A stretch of 64,000 nucleotides of DNA from Halictus rubicundus (GCF_050948215.1 NC_135152.1:3196310-3260309), one strand, 5' to 3'. Counted from the first letter of the stretch, positions 13,158 to 28,186 are shown. Notes: generated by a model from the letters alone, not told the origin. Numbers and translations are program-made.

Positions 13158-15629
13158 ACTGTGATTTCAAAAGTACCACTGAAAAAGCACGGGGTCGAAG
13201 GAACGCTCTGCACGATTTACATTATTTTTAAGGAACTCGCGTGCTAACGAGGATCGACGGAAATGTCCGCGCCGGTCGATTCTGGGATACGAAGGCGGTC
13301 GAATCAGACTTTTACACGGAATCGTTTTAAATTGTAACGACGAAGAGAGCCGAGACGATTAGCCCAGATCCACGATCGTGGGTTAATTGGCGGAGCGGCT
13401 AATAGAAATGGAAGGTACCGATGGGGATTCGAGCGATCTTCTCGGTTGGTATCGTTATCGGGCGTGTACGGTTGTTGCGCAACGGCCTCGATAGGCGCTT
13501 TAACGTCGAGCGGAAATCCGGCGGATTCTTTTAGCCTGCCGTTTTCTTGCCGTTCCGCCGTTCGTTCTCTTCGTCTTTTCCCTTTCCCTCTTTCTCTGGT
13601 CGGCTCGGCGCAGTGGCAGGCGTTGCTCGCTAGCCGCTCGATCATCCGAGAGCCTTGTGCTCCGTTCGAGAAACGGTGTTCGACCGTTTTTCAAAGGCGT
13701 TCTCGTTCACCGGATCGATTGTCCCGAACACTCATCGGAACCGTTCTCTCGAATGCAAACGGATTCGTTGAAAAACGAGGGCACGCTGGACGCTCGACGG
13801 ACGTAACTTTATAGAAATGGAAACGCGAGAAGAGCCTAAGAGGATAGAGCCTGTTAGGGCCTCGGCTCCACCGGTCGGGGATTAATTTGCAGCCGATAAA
13901 ATCGAGCGAATGGGAGGAATCGACGCGCACCGGCGACGCTCGTCGTCGCGAATCAAACGAAATTCGCTGGACGATTGCGGAATCACGTAGTACACGTGTC
14001 CCGGCGTCCATTTTCGATCCAGGTTCTCGCCGGTCTTTCTTTCACGAGCGCTTCTATCTCGCACGCTTCGGGCCTGACCTAAGCCAACTAGGTTTCGTGA
14101 TATCCGACATCCGGTCCGGATCATCGTTTGCCAATATAAAAGCGACGCCGCGCGACGACAGATACCGACCGACCCCAGGGCTTCGCTATTCAACAACGAT
14201 CTCGGCCCGACCCGACCCGATTCTTTCTTACGTAACGGCCGCTTCGAACGTGTCGGAATCGCTGGTTCGATAGACGGCTCTCGTCTTCGAAGTCGTTGGC
14301 GCTGTTAAAAACGGACGACAACTTTAAAACGATCCGCGATAGATCCGCGCCGTCTTCCGAACGACAGAGAGATAGAATATCACTCGGTTACAATGGCCGC
14401 GACCGACTCGCGTGTCGACAGACTAATATTCCAACGAATAGAGAGAGACTCGCCGGAACAAGGAGCACCGAGAGGCGGTTTCGATAGCAGTGATAAAAAT
14501 AGTTATCCGGCCACTTTCTACCGGTGGAATTTCCGTTGAATTTTAAGAAAGGCCAAAATGCACCGATGAAGCAGGGTAGGGCCGGGAGAAGTGTGTGCGC
14601 ACACGGTGCGAAGCGCGTGGGCCAGCACCGTGGTCGGAGCTGCTTTCTACAAGCTGGCGCGGGCGCGGGCGAGAAATCTTCGGTCGCGCACGCAGCCAGA
14701 CACAACCATGGATATACACCGTGCAAACAGCCCAATCCGGACCGATACCAATTTTACACGCTTCCTCCACTATCACCCACATATGGCCCCGGGATTATCC
14801 AATCGGATTATTTATCGCTGCGTTCTCGTACGAGAACGCAAACCGCCCCGACCGAAAACCGCTCCGTCGAGAGGGAACGTCGTTTTCTCTCGTCATCTTC
14901 TGTCTTTGCCTTCTTGCTCGCTGCCCGACGAATTAACCCTTTGCACTCTCGGCGCTATTTTCATTCTAAAACTAAATATTTCTTCCGTCCTACAATATTT
15001 TGATTTCATTCATACGAAACTGATCAGATTTCTACATATAATATTTAAATGTTTAGTAGTCTATTAAATACAAATTTTGTAATGTAACAAATATTTTGCA
15101 ATATTTTTTGTAATTTCTTTGACATAATGCCACAACAATTTCTAGTGGTGCCTCGGAGTCACCACTCGAGTGCTAAGGGTTGATCATGTCGCGGAGAAAC
15201 ACGACCGTCGAATTCTCATAATTTCGCTCGGCAAACGCGGAGCCGCCAGAAACCCTTCTGCTTTTTCGCTCGGGTTGATTTCGTCTTCTTGGAATGTCGT
15301 GGGGACCATAGGCCGTAGACTACGGGGGACACGAAGGTACATCTGTTAATGATAAATAAAGAATTCAAGTGATCTTTAATAGCGATCGGCAACACCGTCT
15401 ATGCGCGTTCGCTCGTCGAAACCAAGTTGCAGACACGTTTCGACGGACGGGGTGCGGTTTCTCGAAGCGGAAAAGAGCGTGTACAGGCGATTTGCGAAAA
15501 CGTGAACGGGCAACAGGTGCTCGAACGCGTCTAGCGCGTCCTTTGATCGAACGCCCACCGGTCTTCGTCCTGTCGCGAACGCGAAACCACGGAAAGGGAA
15601 ACGATTCGACGCGACCAGCGAACTCTGGC

Positions 15630-15669
<40 letters not shown>

Positions 15670-18600
15670 GGACGGACGGAGAGACAGGCTGGCTGCAGGC
15701 GCGCGAGTTTGACGATGTAATTGAACGCTGTCGAGCGAATTGGCCGTTCCTCCTGACGAGACTTCCCAATAAATCAACCGGTTCCCACGCACGGTACGAA
15801 AATCTTCTTAGATCTTGCGCAAATAACACGGCCATTCGGGGGCGAGCCATTTGCCTAGTAAATCATCTCTCGGAGCTGGACACCGGCGGCTTCGCGGCTC
15901 CGTTGGCTCCGGGGAGGAGAGAAGGCTAGGGACTCTTTGGCGTGGGCGTCTTTCACGAGAGTGTACCCGGACGGAATTTTTGTTTACCGTGGAATTTGCG
16001 GGCTGCTAATGGCATCGCGACGCCTACGAACCTCGGGCTAGGCAACCTGTAGCTGTTCGCGTGCTACCGCGTAAGGCGAGGCTGCAAAGAACCGCTGCCC
16101 ACCAGTTTACTCCTACGAGAAAGAGAACGAGAACCGAGAACCGAGCTCGGATGGAACGGACGCCGCCGCCATCGGCTTCGATTTTCCAAAAACCTTCCAA
16201 AGGGATCTAGCCCGGTCACGCATATTTTGAAATTTTACAAGGGCAAACCTACGCATCTTTTTCGCCCGTCGGTAATTCGGCAGGAGATACTCGCCGCGTT
16301 TTACCGAGCAACTATATTTGCGAGGAAAAGAATCGAACTTTTCGGTAGAAGAATTCCAAGTGTCGATAAAAGACTCCTAGAGAATCGTTGAGAAAGGTCG
16401 GAGATAGGTTCGAACGTTTACGGAGACACTTGCTCGGTACACCCTGTATAGCTTCCGTGGCGACTCCCACGCGAGCGTCGTTTGTTGTTATTGAAACGTG
16501 GCTTGAAACATTCTCGAGGAAACGGGACGAGAACGCGAAAAATCGGCGGCCGGAGGATATCGGTACGGTGACCGGTCGCCGGCAGGCCTGCCGGCCCCGG
16601 TCACACCTACGGGAAAGAGAAAGAAACTCGAGGAAACCGGCGAGGCTGTTTCTCGCGATTTTATACGTGCTTGGTCGCTCGATCGGGGGAGGGGGCGCGG
16701 TGTGTGATCGATCGTCGACCAACTGGATCGCCGCTATTTCCCCGCGAACCGACGAACGAGTTCACCTACGCGTCGACAAATCGCGAGACCGAGCGGATTA
16801 TCAGCGGCTTCGATCACCGCGAAACTACCCGATCGCCGTGACACGCCAGCTTTCTTTCGTCTATGCTTATCGCTAAAGCGCCGAAAATGACGCGACAGCG
16901 TACCAACGCTTCGATAAGTAGGTGCAACCCGGCAGGATAGCCAAGACGAATTCCAAGTCTATGGAGAATCGATTGGCGAAGTTCCAAAGATAACGATCGC
17001 ATCGAAAACAGCAGTCTTTGCTCTCGGAGAGCGCACCGGTTTTGCTCCGGTTCTGCTCCGGAAGCAAGCGTTGCTACGAGAGGTGGGCACCGCCTACTTT
17101 CTCGGATAAACCGTCGCGAAAATGTCGCCGAGAACATTCGGAAATACTCACGTCTTTGCTGGGCACGCAGAGAGGGGTTCCTTCTTTAACGATTCCCGCT
17201 TCGACCATCACGCCCATCACGATAGGATCACGAGAGTTGAAGATGTGCTGAAATCGAGGCCAGTCATCTTTTAGACGGGTGAAAGAAGAGCGTCGAGTCT
17301 CGCGAGGCGAACACGCTATCTCACTCGACTCCTGTCAATCGCGCAAGCGATAAGAATCCGAGGCGATACCTGCGGTAATATGCGAAGCTTGCACGGGAAC
17401 ACGGCGATGTGCTTGTTCTCGTCTCGCTTCCGCTGCTTCAGCTCTTCCCTGTACGAGGTGAACTTGTCGAAGAGGTGGTAAATGATGTCCGCCTGGAAGA
17501 TCTTCACCCCGAGGGAATCCGCCAACTCCTGAGCGTCTCTCTCGATCTTCACGTCGAACGCGAGGATCGTGGCGTATCTGCGAAATCAAAAACACCTTGT
17601 CAACATCTTTTGCTAGGTTCTCCGATTCTGAACGATGCTTTCGAGGTCCACGTTGCTCCGTAGAATCTCTAACAGCAGTTCTCGGACATATGTACTCACT
17701 GGCTGTCGTGTTCCAACATGATGGAAGCCTTCATGACATCCTTCTTGACAACGGGACCGATACGGATGCCGGCGTACTGTAACACAACGCGAGAAACGTC
17801 GCGATTAATGTCATCGTCTTCTTCGTGTTCGTTTGCCTCTCTTTCATTATTCTACCATCTTACAACGATAACAAAACTCGACTGCGTTCGATACCAGATC
17901 GCTTTGAATTTTCTAGTCGAACGGTAGCCGCGAGGCAACGTTTCGCTAAGAGAAAAAGAGACCCGACGATTTCGATATCTCGGCTAGATCGAAGACCCGC
18001 GATTAGGCGAGCGTATCGTCGGTCGGTTGTAGGTGCGTTTATTTCTACGTGTCGCGTCTCGTCGCGTTTCGTCGCGTCTCGTCGCACCAGGCGGGCCGAA
18101 TCCGAACAGCATGCGTCACTAGTTATTTTCGCGGCGAAACTGACACACACGCTCGCGCGCATACCGTTCCCCGTGTATTTATGTTACGGTGACAGTGGTT
18201 TATGTTTTAGCTGAATATTTTGTTTTCCTTCCGACTACGGAACTACGTTGCGCTCCCGTACGCGTTCCCGGTCCGAACGCCGCGCTCCTTTGCAACGAGA
18301 GGAGAATCTTCGATTCTCTTTTTTTCCCCCGAACATTTTCTCTCGACAACTTTCAAGGGAATTCAAGTTGCGCGCCTGCGATGTGCGAGATACACCACTG
18401 GAACGGCAAACTCGGGCGTCTTTGAAAATGGGAGAGAAGTCGACCAGCTTAATTCGATCACCGTTCGAAAGAAACATATTTTTCGAAATAAACTTACTTT
18501 GACCGTCTACACTTTGGGCTTCGATGTTTTTTTTTCGCGGGGAATTAAGGAAACGACGATGCCTATAAGTTTGCACAAGGTTTCAACGCATCGCTGTAAA

Positions 18601-21499
18601 CATCTCTTGGGACGAATTCGAACCAGCGGAAAAAATAGCTGAAGGGATAATTCTCGGGAAGAGAATAGACGAAATAGTCGGAGAGACGAAGGACGACTGT
18701 TTGACGAGAATTTTCGAAGATAAGGCTGGTTTTTAAGACTTCCGGTTGCGTAGTCTCATTCCGATATTAGAAGGAGATACGGCCGGTCGATGGTTTTTTA
18801 CGCGGGCCACCGTAACGCATCCTCCAACATGTTCCCCGTCCACGTTGATGCCCCGACGTAACAGCGTACACGTGTTTCGACCTTTTCTTTTCTTTTCGTC
18901 GTGTCGGGGGGGGGGGGGGACTTATTAGGATAATCGACCCTTTTTCTGCTCAATTTTTCAAGCGTTTCCCTTCTTCGAGCTTCCCGCTTCTTTCGTTTTC
19001 GTAGGCGGGCGATCTGATCGCTGAATCGTCTATCTTTCGTAACTATTGCCTGTGCTTATTGTTATACATACAGTGGCTCACGAAAGTATTCGAACGCTTA
19101 CGTTTACAAATTTTAATGAATAAAATAAGATGTACTAAACTAATCTGTATAGAACAATTTGGTATCTATAGTAAGGGGGAAGTCTCAAGATTATGTCAGT
19201 AAAATTTGAAAAGGATTCAACAACGTAGGCAGAAGTTATGATATATTTATTAGAAACACGCATAATAAGTGACTCACAAAAGTATTCGAACGCTACATAT
19301 ATTATTACATTATTTAATGTTAATATTTTGTTGGACCACCTTTAGCAGTATAACGATGTGTCCCAATCGACGTTCCATACTATAAACCAATGATTTTGTA
19401 AAAGTACACTCAATGGAATTCTATACTTCTATGATTTTTTGTTTCAATACCTCCTTTGAAGTTATTTGATATTTATTTAATCTTTTTCCGATTTCAGCTC
19501 ATAAATTTTCAATTGGATTTATGTCTGGACTTTGCGGTGGAGTAGTTAACATATGTGGTGGGTTATATATGATCCATTCTTTCACAATTCCTGCAGTATG
19601 CTTGGGATTGTTATCTTGTTGGAAGTGGACGTCTTCCAATAATCCTAATTTACGGGCACTTTCTTTAAGGTTGTTCCTTAAAATATTGAAATACTTATAT
19701 TTATCGAGTATTCCATCAATGAATACCAAATTTCCGGTACCACTTGCTGCCATGCACCCCCACACCATAACCGATCCACCTCCGTGTTTCACCGTTTGGT
19801 GTAAATTTTTAATTTCCAATTCCGTATTTGGTTTTCTCGAAACATAATTTTGACCATCTGAGGCAAAGATGTTAAATTTAGACTCATCCGAAAAGATGAC
19901 TTTATCCCAGAAAAAATGATCTTTATTGAGATATGCTTTTGCAAAAGCCAGTCTTTTTTTCGATTTACCGCATTAATATATGGCTTCTTTCGTGGTACAC
20001 TGCCATGAAAATCATTATTTCGTAAGATTCGTCGACATCATTCGGGATGAACTTCTTTATGAAACATATCAGCTACCATATTTGAGAGTTTAGGAGCGGA
20101 TATAGTAGGATCTTTTTTATTTCGCGAATGATAATTTTCTGTTCTCTTTCAGTTAATTTCTTTCGTCGACCTGATCGAGCGTTGTTCGCAATTGTTCCTT
20201 CATTTTTTGATTTTTTAATAATATAATGTATTGTAGACTTACTTCTGTTTATAACTTCTGCAATCTCGTTATATGATTTTCCATCCTTATGCAATCGAAG
20301 TATCATTTCTCTTTCACACTTTTGTGTTTCTGACTATTTAGTCTTCATTTAAACTACTATTGTGCACAGTTCTACGTTGCTGTTACGGAAACGATGCCTT
20401 AACATCAACTGAACGTACCAATGTTTTCATTTAGTAGTAATGTGTACATTCCTTTCTAAGAAAGATGAAAACATATCAACAGCGTTACAGCGTTCGAATA
20501 CTTTTGTGAGTCACTTATTACGCGTGTTTCTAATAAATATATCATAACTTCTGCCTACGCTGTTGAATCCTTTTCAAATTTTACTGACACAATCTTGAGA
20601 CTTCCCCCTTACTACAGATACCAAATTGTTCTATACAGATTAGTTTAGTACATCTTATTTTATTCATTAAAATTTGTAAACGTACGCGTTTGAATACTTT
20701 CGTGAGCCACTGTATATTACGTATAGAAAGGCGTCCGGAAGCGTACGGTGCATCGTTCCGAACACGCGGGAGCCGTTGTGAGCGAGGCTTTAGGTATCTA
20801 GCGGCGAATCCTCGGGCGCAAACCCGGTGAAACTCTCCCGCGACCTTTACGTAATGAATGAACGAGTGAACGAAGAACCGGCGCGACGCGGCGGCGATGA
20901 ACGATAGAGGAAAAAGGAAGGAAAAACGGGGGAGCCAATTAGAAGGCACCGGCGCTCCATAAACGAGCCTACTCACCGAAACACCGGCAGATAGCTAGTC
21001 ATGTTTCATTGATGAAACCGCCGTACCGTACCGCACCGTACCGCACCGCTTCGCCCATCGCCGTGCGATACCATTCGCTGGAAAAAGGAAAGAGGACCCC
21101 AGTCGACCGGATCAATGAAAAAGAGAGAACGTAAAAAGGGTGTAGCGTGGGCGTGGGAGGAGGCCAGGCAACGTGAACGGGGGGGGGGGGGGGCGCTGAC
21201 CGAACACAGGCCCAACAATAGGCCACGCCGCGGATCGAACGACAACAGACACGACACAATCGATACCATCATCGATCGCGTCCAACTACACGGTTCTGCT
21301 CCGTAAACATTGCATTTCGCAAATAGACCCCCGACCCGACGGTTTAGGCCAATCGAAACGAGGCTTCAAAGCACTATCGCAAAGGTTGAAAATACTTGCG
21401 AAGATACTATAGGGTAGGGGCCCAATTACTGTGGGCGGTACCAGTCACTGTGCCTATATTAATTACACTTATTTCTAAAGCATAGTGAATATTAAAAAA

Positions 21500-21547
<48 letters not shown>

Positions 21548-24500
21548 CATTATTAACTGATCTCTTTCAAATAAGTATAATTAATATAATCACAGTAATT
21601 GGTACCCCCACAGCAAATTGGGTTCCTTACCCTAGTTAGATACTATAGTGGAGCGGGTCGAAAGCGATCGGTCAAAGTTCGAACCCATTTGCGAAGCTTA
21701 GGTGCTCGAGCCCGTTTCTGCTACGCGTTGAAGAGCGGGGGAGGAGGGGAAAGGAGGACGGAGGAAAATAGGAAAGAACAAAAAGCGGTCGGATAAAAGG
21801 GCTGCTGCGACCCAGGGCAGCGCGGGGAAACGGGAAAGAGAAAGCGAAGGGAAAGAGACGGAGATTCCACGGAGAAAAGACGAACGACAGATGTTGCCAG
21901 CGAAAGAAATGCTGGTACAAACGGGAGAGGAAGTCGAGAGAGCAACAGAGAGAAACGGAGGGGTCCCTCCGGAGAGAGAGAGGGAACGCTTCCGGCATTA
22001 AAAACCGGCCCGCAGGCCACGAATCCTCTTCAGCCTCTCGTCATAAACCGCAGAGAACATTTTGTCGAACGATTCGTAGACCACCCTGTACATTGAACGC
22101 GCGCCCGTAACAGATACACACAAGCGATTCGCAAATATGGCAAACCGCGATCATAGTTGCGAGAATTATCAATCCTTTCGATCACGGGGTTAAAGATTGC
22201 CGAGAAAAAAGGGACACAGGTTGGCTGGATGGGATTGACGAACGAACAGACGGATAGACGGACGGACCGGAGGTGCAGCTCGCTCCTCTTCTGCAGCAGG
22301 AAAAGATGGCTCGTTTCCTCGCATTGTTTTTAACCGCGGTATATAAGCAGCTATACCGGGACATGGGAGCGGATATGCGGAGCGCGGACACGCGAGTGCA
22401 CGCTCTGTCGGCCCTGTGCTGCCGGCATCCTACACGAGCCTTTCCAACGAGAGCTAGAGAACCCGCTTCTCCGCTCCTCCGCTTCTTCAGCAAAGTCAAC
22501 GCGAATACTCGCGTTGCGGATACGTTCGTAATTCCCGATCGACAGGCTCAAATATGTTCATAACTCCATAAGCATCTTAAGGGCCCCGGATAGTCACGTG
22601 ACTTTTTAATTAATAATTTCCATTCACAGCCTTTAGTCACAGACTTAACATCCGTCTTGGTCTTGATCCGACGGGTCTTAAGTCTGTGACTAAACTTGTT
22701 ACATTGTTTTATGAATTCTGACGCCAGAAACGTGCTTCAAGTTTTTCGCTTTATTTCCCAGAGAATCAAGACAAAATATAGCACAATTTGTAGCTGGAGA
22801 TATTTTCTAGTGCGCGATGCTCTCGACTTCATCCAGAAAACTCATCCAATGGCATAAAAATGCTTGGATTCCATGGCATGCGCATCGTCAATTTTTGGCC
22901 TACTTCTAACGCTTATATTACCAAATATCTGCATAATCTCGGCAGCTCCTGACCAGCGCGCACTAGATTGAACTCTCGTTCTATCGCACTCTTTCGAATG
23001 AGCCCTTTACCAGCGACAAAATATTCTTATATAAGGACGAAAACTTGAAGCACGTAAAATCATTTTTTGACGGTAATGTAGTCACTCTACCTTATCGCGA
23101 ATCTACGAAGACCGACTCCTTAACCTTTCATCGTTACACGTTTGTAGCTTATTGCAACGTTGACCGATTTAGATGAAATATTCAGAATATGTATAATTGA
23201 TACAGATGTACAAAACGTACTTTTTAAATTTTTAACACGTTGACTGCCATGTCACCCATATGTGGGTGACGGAATTATTTATCCAGGTTTTAAAACGAAT
23301 TTTTACGTTAACATAATCATTGTACCAAATTTGATTAGGATCTGTAAAATGCACGAAATTTGGAGGACAACTCAATATCATACATTTAATTTTTTTCAAT
23401 TTTTATTTCATTAAATAAAAACTTACTAAAACTTACTTACTTACTTTGATTTTATGGAATTTTTGAGGTTTCTAGTTTGGCAGTCAAAGTGTTAATATGA
23501 GGCTGCATAAAAACGTTGCAACTTTTAGTACTTTCTTCGTAATTTCGACCAGTTGCAATTTTAATCAAACATTTTCTTCACGTTACGTAGCGATCCAATT
23601 GTTCTGCCTTCTCAAAAAAAGTTCAAGTAGTATAGTCCAATATTGACAAAGTTATGCGATTTTTAAGAGCGTCCGAATATTTAGTGGGAGTCACTGTATA
23701 TACTTACTAGTTAGGGGTGTGCGAGAACTCGAAATATCGGGAACCCGATGGTCTGGGCGAATTGAGAAGAGGTCGGGTCGGGTCGGGTTTCCGAAAATTT
23801 CGAGATCCCCGAAAGAATCTTGCTGATACGCGACTCAAGACAAATCGTCGAGTTTCGGAGAGTACGAATACTATTGGGCTGTCCGGAAAGTTCGTGCCGA
23901 TTTTTACGGGAAACTCAAACGCAGTACATTTGAATTTCGATATACATTTATTGAATTATTATAAGTGCCAATATGTTCCACAATCTTTCTCCATCTTTCA
24001 CGCAACTTGCGTTTTCCGGCGAAAAACTTTTAAATATGATTTTTTATGTTGACCAAAGAGTTGAAGTTTTTGTCATTATGGGAATTTTGTATTGGCCTAA
24101 AGAGATGAAAATCTGAGGGTGTAATGAATGGGTGGCACATCCCAACGAAGCTCCAACAGCTTTTTCCTTCGCTCTGTTTCCTTCCATATTTAAGAGCGTA
24201 TAAAACTAACAAAAATTAATGTATCCTAATCAAACTTTTTTCTAAAAATGCCTGAAACATCACATTTTTAGACTATGTACACATACCATTTGTTTTCAAT
24301 CATTCTGACATATTCAGACCTATCCTAATGCCACCAACAGAAAAACGGCACGAACTTTCCGGACAACCCAATACTTCGTGGAGAACGATTTCGACGACCA
24401 ACGCGAGTCGAAAATCACAGGGTTTCGCGGAAAGAGATCGGATCTTGCCGTTTTGTAAAAATCTTCGCATTTCTCTCCCTCTCATGCGTTCGCGCGCGTG

Positions 24501-26521
24501 TGTGTCTGGCTCATGTGATCGGCGCCGAACAAGACCGAAACGTTAATCGGTACGTGGCCGCACTGCGAAAACACTACGGTTAATTGTTAATCGATACGCG
24601 TGGACTTCGGCCCGTTCCGAGAAGAATAGCGCGTGTCCCGGTTAAACTATTTGTTCCGATCTTGCTCGGCCAAACAGGACGAGGACAGGAAGACGCTCGG
24701 CAAGAATGTTCGATTCGCCAACGCCATCATAATCAAGCGAATATGCGTACGTATGCGCTACGGATCCGTTGTCATAGTCGGAGCCGAAGCCGGAGTCGGA
24801 GCCGGGGTGAAGCGGCTCGCTTCGTAAATACTAAGCGCTCCCCTACGCTTCCAACGTGTATCCACCAGCCCCGCATAATCAACGACGCGCAGGCCACTTA
24901 ATCCGTCCGCGATCGAATCAAACCGATTCTGACCGAGCAGTCCTAACAAAATTCTATTGCGATCACCCGCAATTATTTCTCCCCCTAAAAATAAAAAAAC
25001 TAGTACGCGCGCTGCTTCGTGGATTCGATAGTTGCGAATTGTCCGAGCAATCCTGATTTCATCGTGTCTCGTCTTACTGATCTCGCACGTTTTTCTTACC
25101 ACTGCCATCGATTTCGCGTTAAACGGAATAACGCCAAAGTGCTCGGTAAGTTGAGATTTTATGGAAAACGCGAAGCTCGCGCGCGTTCCAATGTTCCAGG
25201 ACTACAGCCACAGGCCGCAGGTAGGTGGATTTCGAGTATCGCGACACGACCGTAAACGGCGCAGCGAAGAAACGGGGACTATCCGAAAAGGAATGACGAG
25301 CAATCGCGTCGGTTGGAACGAGGCCACGGGCCGACGCGTGCTGGTTCGATCGAACGGGACCGAGGTATCGATAGCCGGTCGGCCTCCGCCGCCCACGCTC
25401 CGCCGAAAAAAGAGAAAGAGAGGAAAAGTCGATCTTCGAATCGACGAAGCATTCTTGCTGCTCGAGGAGACCGGTGCATGGCACTCGTGGCTCGTCCGCG
25501 TGGCGCAATCATGCTCGCACGCCTTATGGACACGAGGACGCGCGCCGTCGGTACTCCTCGCTGCTCCGCGCCGCTCAGGGCTACGGGATCGAGTCGGATC
25601 GGGTACGTCCGCCCGTTCGTCGATCCGTCCGTCCACCCACGCCGCTTTTGCTCCGAGTGTGGGCAGTTTCCTGTACGTTGGTCACGTATTCCTTTTTCCA
25701 GCCCACACGCGTCCGTGTGCAAGCGTTCCTCTGTGTCGCTCGCTCTCGCGAACGCAAACGCAAACGCAAACGCTCGGGACAACTCGAAGAATCGCTACTT
25801 CCAACTTTCTAGGTCCACGCACGCGATTCTCTCGAATTCGTTCGCCTACATTCGCTCCTGTTGGGTAGGTCCTAGCATAAACTTGATCCAAACATCGACA
25901 ACCCACGCAACATCAACATCCCTTTCTGTAACTCCTCTAGACCTACGCTTTGCTTTTCGTGGGTATGTAGATCTAGGCGCAGTCTTTGCTTCCCTCGAGC
26001 CGAACTTTCTGGGCCGAAACTTCTCCGCTCGGTGAAACGGGTTACGTAGCCGAACCCATCGGTGGGATTTGTAAGTCGCAAAGAGAGGCACGAAGGAGCA
26101 TGGGAGCTCGAAGGAACGGAGGATCGGTGAACGAAGGAACGAGAGAAAGAGCAAAGGAGACGAGAGCCACCGTGTCTCTCTTGCCCACTCCTCTTCTCTC
26201 CTCTCTCCATATACTCCCTCCTGCGTGCCATATGTAAAACGCATAGCCGCGATGCGGTGCGGCGGAGGGAACGTACTTACGGCTGACTACGTGCGTGCGT
26301 GCGTGCGTGCGTGCGTGTGTCGCGTATGCCAGCGATAAAACCTGACGTCACGAGCCACGTGATCGTACGATACGGTGGGGGCAGCCCATTCATAATCCGA
26401 GGAAGGACAGGCTTAAGGCCGTTTCGGACATTACCTCGAACCGAACGACGTACCAGCCTTTTTTCCTCTTTCTTTGCTTTCTTTCGTTCCGTTTGTCTTT
26501 GTCTCCCTCTTCGTCTATCCT

Positions 26522-26565
<44 letters not shown>

Positions 26566-28186
26566 CCTCCCCTTTCGCTCTTCTACTCGATGGTTCTTGA
26601 ACCACGGCTGATGCACCACCGACAGCTCCGAACACCGTCGAACGATGATAATGCTCGAACGATGCTGCGAACTCGTGCGACCAGCCACGTCACCTCTCGA
26701 ATCTCTCCCGAGAGTTTTGTCTCTCTCCAGATCGTTTCTCCTCGATCAAAATGTCACACGAAATTCTCGGTTCTTTCGAAATCCTTTGATATTTCCAAAT
26801 CGGTGCATTACAATTAGGATGCTTCGTTCGCTCTATTCGCTTCGAACTTTATCGAACTCGTAAACGCAGCTTCGTTCCGATCTCGCTCTCCTCCGTGTAG
26901 ATAAATTCGACGAGATCGTTTTCGATCGGTGTCGATCGCGTCTAGAAAATTCGGCGTAATGTTCGCGTTAAAATTAGTTCCCCCTTTGAAAAGGCGTAAG
27001 AGGAACGAGAAACCAGAGAGCGAATTTTAATTGTTCGCTGCTCGAAGAACGCGCGCCCGTGTCTTATTTTACCGAGGCTCTCGAACGTCTCTCGGCTCGC
27101 ACGGAGGCCACTTATCCATCCTCTTTGCTTCGGCAATCTTTGCCAAGTGACGAAAGATCGTAGAGGAACAACCATTCGTTCGCAAGGCTATCTATCGTGT
27201 AATTTAACGTGGACTATTTTCGACAGACCTCTTTCAAAATTTCATTGTTTACCGTTTCCTCCGGATTTCCTGTTTGGCTCGAGCATCGATGACACACCGC
27301 CGGGTGAACATCACCGTTCGCTATGGCAACGAAACACGACGCGCAAGACGAGTGAAAAATTCATGCGGTTCCCGGTACTTCGATAAATCCCCTGATCTCT
27401 CGAGTATACTTTTTAATTCGTCCCGTGCCTGGTTCGCCGCACGAAAACATTGTCGAGAAACTCTCGATCGCGCGCGGTCTTGCATAATTCCTGAAATCTG
27501 CCAGCCTGCAATATTACCGATATCGACGTGTCGTTGGGCGTAATATTATCTTCGTTGCTTCCGTTCATATATCGTCCGCTTTCTAAATAATCATGAACAA
27601 GCATATCTTCTTTCTGTCTCCTGCATTTCTTACTCACCGATATTTGTTGTTTTACGAATCTCTCGGCTCTTTGCTTGTACAAATATCTGTGTATACAAAT
27701 ATCGCTGAAAAAATTGTATTATTTCATAAAAGAAATTTGCGACGATAAGTACGTGTCTAAGATATTTTTGAACTGTTAAAGGATGTTTCTCCGACACGAA
27801 CGATGACCCCAATAAAAAAGAATAGGCGTCAAATATTTTCGCGAATCTTCAAAATGGGAGCGCGTCTCGCGAGAGTAATTTTTGCGAAGGAGAGTTTCCC
27901 AGCGTGAAAAGTCCCATGACATGCAAGAACACCCTTGTGGAAGCATGTAAGGCGTGCGAGACGTGCGAGGCGTGCAAGGCGTGCCCACGGATGCACAACA
28001 CGACTGATAGCTCGATGGATCACAACTACAAGCACCGTATGCGACCAATGAGTCGTATCCTGCTAAACTGTTAAGAAGGAAGTGGTTCGTTGCTGCCTCT
28101 TCTCTCTCGCTCGCCCTCCCGTTCCACACCTCACCGGTCTCTCTCCGGCGAAGCTCGTCCTCTTCTCCTCTGCGCGGTCTCGCAGT

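Noticed and set aside
15365..15929. Frame with repeated DRQT residues
   Set aside because: It is a translation of the (CAGA)n microsatellite.
18605..18640. GGTTCGAAT on the minus strand, similar to a tRNA B box
   Set aside because: The flanking bases do not form a T-stem or acceptor stem and no A box is present.
19521..19847. 108-codon plus-strand frame
   Set aside because: It is the antisense shadow of the Tc1-like transposase remnant.
23712..23800. Possible full hAT-like MITE (taggggtgtgcgagaactcg)
   Set aside because: Only one arm is convincing; the partner end was not found before the mariner at 23874, so it is mentioned only as a relative of 36427-36550.
25161..26035. Two overlapping plus-strand frames of 235 and 240 codons with minus-strand counterparts
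   Set aside because: All frames on both strands are open because the DNA is GC-rich and stop-poor. The peptides are Arg/Ser/Pro-rich with no recognisable domain and lie inside an eIF5B intron.
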